Of a stretch of DNA of 64,000 nucleotides, positions 60,215-64,000 are shown piece after piece (position 1 is the first letter of the stretch; each line of letters starts with the position of its first letter). A program made the translations under genes and the position numbers. This DNA is from Bradyrhizobium betae (lineage in GTDB: Bacteria; Pseudomonadota; Alphaproteobacteria; Rhizobiales; Xanthobacteraceae), in the NCBI RefSeq assembly GCF_004123905.1, contig NZ_MZXW01000016.1, forward strand, positions 682,001 to 746,000, in the 5' to 3' direction. The notes beneath the pieces were generated by a model. The model was not told where the DNA came from. It did not search any database and saw only the letters and a list, made by a program, of their open reading frames with translations.

Positions 60215-60478
60215 TCAGTAGCAGCTGCGAACGCGGCCGACGTACTGGCCGAAGGCGTTGTACTGGGCGACCCAGCCGCAGCGGCGATAGCCGTAATAAT
60301 AGGGGTCGTTGCTGGCGGCGATCGCGGAGCCGACGACGGCGGCGGTGGCGATGCCGGCACCGACTCCCCAGACCCAGCCGGGCTGCTTGGCTTCGGCCGA
60401 AGAGGTGGTGGACACGATGCTGCCGGTGACGGCGAGGGCAGCGAGAGCGACGGCGGCAATCTTGGTCTTGATCGACAT
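60215..60478 (-). CDS. Small exported Gly/Tyr-rich protein
   Basis: The 87-residue protein starts at the ATG 60478 with GGAG upstream. A signal peptide SIKTKIAAVALAALAVTGSIVSTTSSAEA precedes a short mature part with a hydrophobic stretch (WGVGAGIATAAVVGSAIAA) and an aromatic tail (DPYYYGYRRCGWVAQYNAFGQYVGRVRSCY). Short proteins of this type recur in Bradyrhizobium, with unknown function. It has its own terminator downstream. Confidence 0.78.
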   Translation of the reverse strand: MSIKTKIAAVALAALAVTGSIVSTTSSAEAKQPGWVWGVGAGIATAAVVGSAIAASNDPYYYGYRRCGWVAQYNAFGQYVGRVRSCY

Positions 60479-60616
60479 GTGAAACTCCATCCGGTTGAGG
60501 CGGTCCGTTGTGGTCCGCGTGCCCAGTTGGACGGAGGCTGCTCGCATCCGGTTCGAAAGCGCGAAAAGCGTCCCCGGAATGCGGCTCTTTCCTGAATGAT
60601 TCCAGGAGGATGAGAG

Positions 60617-61423
60617 TTAGCCGAGAGGCCCGTTGGCGAGCCTGTTCACGTCGAAGTTATCGACTTCAGCCAGCAACTCGCAAAAGGCCGTCGCGCCCTG
60701 ATCGAGCAGCCGCTCGCCCTTCTCGGGGACGGCCAATGTCGCGTTGCCGATGGCGCCGCTGGTGTTGAGATCCTGCGCCTGCCAGGCGAACGGCGCGGGC
60801 CGCTGCGTCGAGAGCCAGCGATATTGTTTTTCCATGGCGATGCTGCTCGCGGGAAAATCCGCGATCGCATCCACGCGCACCTGATCGGGATAGCGCGCCA
60901 GCATGATCGAGGTCTCGATTGCGCCGCCGTGAATGCCGTGGCGCACTTCATCGGCCGGGAACAAAGTGTCCGCGCCCGAGAGCCGTGACCACGACGTCGT
61001 CACCACGAATTGTTTTTGATGCGCGCGCAGATCCTGCGCGATCAGCATCATGGCCGCGCTGTTGCCGCCATGGCTGGTGATGATGACGAGCTTCTTCACC
61101 CCGCGCCGCGCGACCTCTTCGCCGATCGCGGTCCATCGCTTCAGCGCGACCTCAGTTGGCAGCGTCTGCGTGCCGGGATAGTCGATATGCTCAGTGGAAA
61201 TTCCGATCGGTTCAACGGGCAGGAACGTCGCCGGAACGCTGTCGGGCAGAAGCTCGCGCACGCGCGCCAGATAGGCGTCCGCGATCAGCACGTCGGTCGT
61301 AACAGGCAGATGCGGGCCATGCTGCTCGGTCGCCGCCAGCGGCAGCACCGCGATCCAGCGCGACACATCCGCGGGGGCGGCGTCGGCCCAGCGGATCGAG
61401 GTCCAGTCGCGGGACGGCGTCAT
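60617..61423 (-). CDS. Creatininase-family amidohydrolase
   Basis: This 268-residue protein starts at the ATG 61423, soon after which WADAAPADVSRWIAVLPLAATEQHGPHLPVTTDVLIAD carries the E-Q-H-G-P-H-L metal motif. IITSHGGNSAAM and HGIHGGAIETSIMLA supply further ligands. Family members include creatinine amidohydrolase and formamidopyrimidine-type deformylases of flavin and thiamine-related pathways. It is divergent from a THI5/NMT1-like ABC transporter, so a pyrimidine- or hydantoin-type substrate is conceivable. Confidence 0.88.
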   Translation of the reverse strand: MTPSRDWTSIRWADAAPADVSRWIAVLPLAATEQHGPHLPVTTDVLIADAYLARVRELLPDSVPATFLPVEPIGISTEHIDYPGTQTLPTEVALKRWTAIGEEVARRGVKKLVIITSHGGNSAAMMLIAQDLRAHQKQFVVTTSWSRLSGADTLFPADEVRHGIHGGAIETSIMLARYPDQVRVDAIADFPASSIAMEKQYRWLSTQRPAPFAWQAQDLNTSGAIGNATLAVPEKGERLLDQGATAFCELLAEVDNFDVNRLANGPLG

Positions 61424-61561
61424 CAAGGTTTCTTTGCCCAATTTTGTCACGTAGTTTGGGTATGGAGGGGACACGGGCCTGGCCGGCTCGCGTCCCCCGA
61501 TATCTTGCGGTTTTATCGCGTTGGACTGGTATCGGCTAGAAGCGATCGACGGAGTGCACCC

Positions 61562-62584
61562 ATGAGCCCCTCTCATCTGCGGCGAGCGTTAACGGCGGGC
61601 TTGATGGCCGCTTGCGTCTCTCTTGCGCCGGCGCGGGCCGAGACGCTGGACAAGGTCACCTTCGGCACCAATTGGGTCGCCGAGGCCGAGCATGGCGGCT
61701 TCTTCCAGGCGGTTGCCGACGGCACCTACAAGAAATACGGCCTCGACGTCACCATCGTCCCGGGCGGTCCGAACGAGAACAACCGGATGCTGCTGATCGC
61801 CGGCAAGATCGATTTCTTCATGGCCGCGAACACGCTGATGTCGTTCGACGCCGTCGCCAACAACGTTCCCGTCGTGACCATTGCCGCGGTGTTCCAGAAG
61901 GACCCGCAGGTGATGCTGACGCAGCCCGATGCCAAGGTCGCCAAGATCGAGGATCTCAAGCCGCTGACCTTGTTCGTCTCCAAGGAAGGCATGACCAGCT
62001 ACTTCCAATGGCTGAAGTCCGAATACGGTTTCAGCGAGAAGAATGTCCGGCCCTACAATTTCAATCCGCAGCCCTTCATCGCCAACCCCAAGAGCGCGAT
62101 GCAGGGCTACGTCACCTCCGAGCCCTTCGCGGTCGAGAAGGCTGCCGGCTTCAAGCCGAACGTGCTGCTGCTCGCGGATTACGGCTTCAACACCTATTCG
62201 ACCCTGATCGAGACCCGCCGCGACATCGCCGAGAAGAAGCCAGACCTCGTGCAGCGCTTCGTCGATGCCTCCATGATCGGCTGGTACAATTACATCTACC
62301 GCGACAATTCGGCCGGCAATGCCATGATCAAGAAGCTCAACCCGGAAATGACCGACGATCTGCTCGCCTACTCCGTCGCCAAGATGAAGGAATACGGCAT
62401 CGTCGATTCCGGCGACAGCGTGAAGGGCGGCATCGGCGCGATGAGCGACGAGCGCTACACCTCCTTCTTCAACAAGATGGTGAAGGCAGGCGTCGTGAAG
62501 GGCGATCTCGACTTCCGCAAGTCTTACACGCTGCGCTTCGTCAACAAGGGCGTCGGCGTCGAGCTGCGTCCGAGCAAGCCGTAA
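61562..62584 (+). CDS. NMT1/THI5-like ABC transporter substrate-binding protein
   Basis: The 340-residue protein starts at the ATG 61562; upstream in-frame sequence overlaps the creatininase gene in antisense. A signal peptide ends near APARA-ET. VTFGTNWVAEAEHGGFFQAVADGTYKKYGLDVTIVPGG and the long stretch to ENNRMLLIAGKIDFFMAANTLMSFDAVANNVPVV match ThiY/NMT1-type binders. It works with the ATPase and permease downstream. I see no TPP-riboswitch sequence in the 138-base upstream gap. Confidence 0.9.
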   Translation: MSPSHLRRALTAGLMAACVSLAPARAETLDKVTFGTNWVAEAEHGGFFQAVADGTYKKYGLDVTIVPGGPNENNRMLLIAGKIDFFMAANTLMSFDAVANNVPVVTIAAVFQKDPQVMLTQPDAKVAKIEDLKPLTLFVSKEGMTSYFQWLKSEYGFSEKNVRPYNFNPQPFIANPKSAMQGYVTSEPFAVEKAAGFKPNVLLLADYGFNTYSTLIETRRDIAEKKPDLVQRFVDASMIGWYNYIYRDNSAGNAMIKKLNPEMTDDLLAYSVAKMKEYGIVDSGDSVKGGIGAMSDERYTSFFNKMVKAGVVKGDLDFRKSYTLRFVNKGVGVELRPSKP

Positions 62585-62594
62585 CGCTGGGACG

Positions 62595-63410
62595 ATGGCT
62601 GCTGTCAAAACTTCGTCCGGGGCCGAGGCCGGCCTGACGGCTCTCGCCGCCAGCCTGCGCGGCGTGACGAAGGCGTATGACAATGGCGTCATGGCGCTCG
62701 GCCCGCTCGATCTCGCCGTGCGCAAGGGCGAGTTCATCTCGCTGCTGGGCCCGTCCGGCTGCGGCAAGTCGACCGCGCTGCGACTGATCGCGGAGCTCAG
62801 CGCGCCGTCATCAGGCACCGTGCGGGTGGCGCGCCACGAAGGCGAGGTGCTGCCGGGTCACGGCATCGGCTTCGTGTTCCAAGAGCCGACCCTGATGCCC
62901 TGGACCAGCGTGCGCGAGAACGTGCGGCTGCCCTTGAGGCTTGCAGGCGTGGCGAAAGCCGAGGCCCGCGCGCGTGCCGATGAAGCACTGGCCAGTGTCG
63001 GGCTTGCCGATTTCGCCGACGCCTTCCCACGCGAACTCTCCGGTGGGATGAAGATGCGGGTGTCGCTGGCGCGCGCGCTCGTCACCGATCCTGACATCCT
63101 CCTGATGGACGAGCCGTTCGCGGCGCTCGACGAGATCACGCGCTTTCGCCTCAACAACGATTTGCTGGCGCTGTGGCGAGCTCTGGGCAAGACCGTCATC
63201 TTCGTCACTCATTCGGTGTTCGAATCCGTCTATCTGTCCCAGCGCGTCGTGGTCATGACGGCGCGGCCCGGCCGCATCCAGGCCGACATCCGGATCGAGA
63301 CGGTCGAGCCGCGGGGCGAGGAGTTTCGTACTTCGGCGGCCTATTCCGATTATTGCCGCAAAGTATCGGCCGCGTTGGCGCCGTCCTATTCGGGGCAGTC
63401 GACGCTATGA
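62595..63410 (+). CDS. ABC transporter ATP-binding protein (SsuB/ThiZ type)
   Basis: This 271-residue protein shows Walker A GPSGCGKSTALRLI, the Q-loop in FVFQEPTLMPWTSV, signature LSGGMKMRVSLARAL, Walker B ILLMDEPFAALDE and H-loop FVTHSVFES. It starts ten bases after the binding-protein stop and overlaps the permease ATG by four bases (ATGA). It powers the adjacent importer. Confidence 0.95.
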   Translation: MAAVKTSSGAEAGLTALAASLRGVTKAYDNGVMALGPLDLAVRKGEFISLLGPSGCGKSTALRLIAELSAPSSGTVRVARHEGEVLPGHGIGFVFQEPTLMPWTSVRENVRLPLRLAGVAKAEARARADEALASVGLADFADAFPRELSGGMKMRVSLARALVTDPDILLMDEPFAALDEITRFRLNNDLLALWRALGKTVIFVTHSVFESVYLSQRVVVMTARPGRIQADIRIETVEPRGEEFRTSAAYSDYCRKVSAALAPSYSGQSTL

Positions 63411-64000
63411 GCGCGCAAGCTGCCATCACCGCAAAGCCATCCGGCGCGCAACGCGCGATGCGTTTCGTGCTTCCGGTCATCGTGTTCGCGGCCGGACTCT
63501 TGGCCTGGGAACTCGTGGTCCGCGTCAAGGACATCCCGCCTTATGTGCTGCCCGCGCCTTCCGTCATTGTCCTGACCCTGATCAAGGACTGGGCGGTGCT
63601 GTCACAATCGCTTGCGGCCACGCTGCTGACCACGCTCGAAGGTTTTGTCGCCGCCAGCATCGGCGGCATCGCGCTGGCGCTGTTGTTCAATCAGTCGAAA
63701 TGGGTGGAATATTCGCTGTTCCCCTATGCCATCGTGCTCCAGGTGACGCCTGTCATCGCGATCGCGCCGCTCCTGCTGATCTATCTGGAGCAGCAGACCG
63801 CGGTCGTCGTCTGCGCCTTCATCGTCGCTTTTTTTCCGGTGCTGTCGAACACCACGCTCGGGCTGAATTCGGTCGATCGCAACCTCTCAGGCCTGTTCCA
63901 GCTCTATGGCGCCTCGCCACAGCAGACGCTGCGCTTCCTGAAGCTGCCGGCGGCGCTGCCCTATATCCTCGGCGGCCTGCGCATTGCAGGCGGCCTGTCG
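63407..64000 (+). CDS. ABC transporter permease (SsuC/ThiX type), N-terminal part
   Basis: The gene runs off the window; 198 codons are visible. Hydrophobic helices begin MRFVLPVIVFAAGLLAWELVVRV. YVLPAPSVIVLTLIKDW is typical of the SsuC/TauC/ThiX permeases. The EAA-type loop LFQLYGASPQQTLRFLKLPAALPYILGGLRIAGGLS, for contact with the ATPase, is the last part seen. It forms a complete importer with the two preceding genes. Confidence 0.93.
   Translation, partial: MSAQAAITAKPSGAQRAMRFVLPVIVFAAGLLAWELVVRVKDIPPYVLPAPSVIVLTLIKDWAVLSQSLAATLLTTLEGFVAASIGGIALALLFNQSKWVEYSLFPYAIVLQVTPVIAIAPLLLIYLEQQTAVVVCAFIVAFFPVLSNTTLGLNSVDRNLSGLFQLYGASPQQTLRFLKLPAALPYILGGLRIAGGLS

Noticed and set aside
61424..61561. 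TPP riboswitch before the THI5/NMT1-like transporter
   Set aside because: No CTGAGA or similar thi-box core and no matching helices are visible in the 138-base gap.

Overview
The window is about 64 kb of GC-rich chromosome, most likely from Bradyrhizobium or a close relative in the Nitrobacteraceae (Alphaproteobacteria). The evidence is the strong G/C third-position bias, many GTG and TTG starts, and dispersed palindromic repeats that begin CGTCATTGCGAG or CCGTCATCCTGAGG and end in the complement. The abundance of orphan periplasmic binding proteins with CoA-ester catabolic genes, a FixK2-type box, and short exported proteins of a kind common in this group also fit. I see no phage, transposase, integrase, CRISPR array or rRNA. 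There is one tRNA gene (Arg, anticodon CCU).

Layout. 1-3.6 kb: the end of an MFS transporter, a small cytochrome c, an M48 metalloprotease lipoprotein and a nuclease-like protein. 3.8-13.4 kb: a CoA-ester catabolic island with a branched-chain-type binding protein, two enoyl-CoA hydratases, a VOC protein, an NDP-forming acyl-CoA ligase, a pair of acyl-CoA dehydrogenases and an SDR. 13.5-17.8 kb: small envelope and stress proteins, a ketopantoate-reductase-like enzyme and a secreted hydrolase. 17.9-21.5 kb: an operon of AMP-forming ligase, RraA-type aldolase, cupin and Bug-type binding protein. 21.5-27.2 kb: GYD and VOC proteins, tRNA-Arg, a GlxA-type regulator divergent from an HD hydrolase, catalase and an amidohydrolase.

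27.2-36.4 kb: a Tat-exported peptide-type binding protein, a DoxX/DsrE-like/TlpA-like operon with a divergent LysR regulator, acyl-CoA dehydrogenase, hydrolase, reductase and hydratase genes, and a second LysR gene. 36.5-46.1 kb: an FAD oxidoreductase with an SsuABC-type ABC transporter, then a gentisate-type aromatic module (aryl-CoA ligase, flavin monooxygenase, gentisate 1,2-dioxygenase, maleylpyruvate isomerase, MarR regulator). Two matching 18-bp palindromes lie at its two control points. 46.2-54.2 kb: exported small proteins including a triple Cys-repeat protein, an NADP oxidoreductase, a glutamate/dicarboxylate symporter directly followed by an acidic-amino-acid-type binding protein, an ATP-grasp protein, a ferredoxin-NADP reductase with a FixK2-type box, and a patatin. 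54.3-64 kb: a GltS-related membrane oxidoreductase, PilZ and CNNM/CorC-type proteins, a two-domain porin, a creatininase-family enzyme and a second SsuABC/ThiXYZ-like ABC system cut by the window end.

The most coherent new-looking units are the MarR-controlled CoA-dependent gentisate module, the symporter plus binding-protein pair, the Tat-exported DsrE/TlpA operon with DoxX, and the triple Cys-repeat protein. All functional calls rest on sequence reading and family knowledge; no database search was possible.
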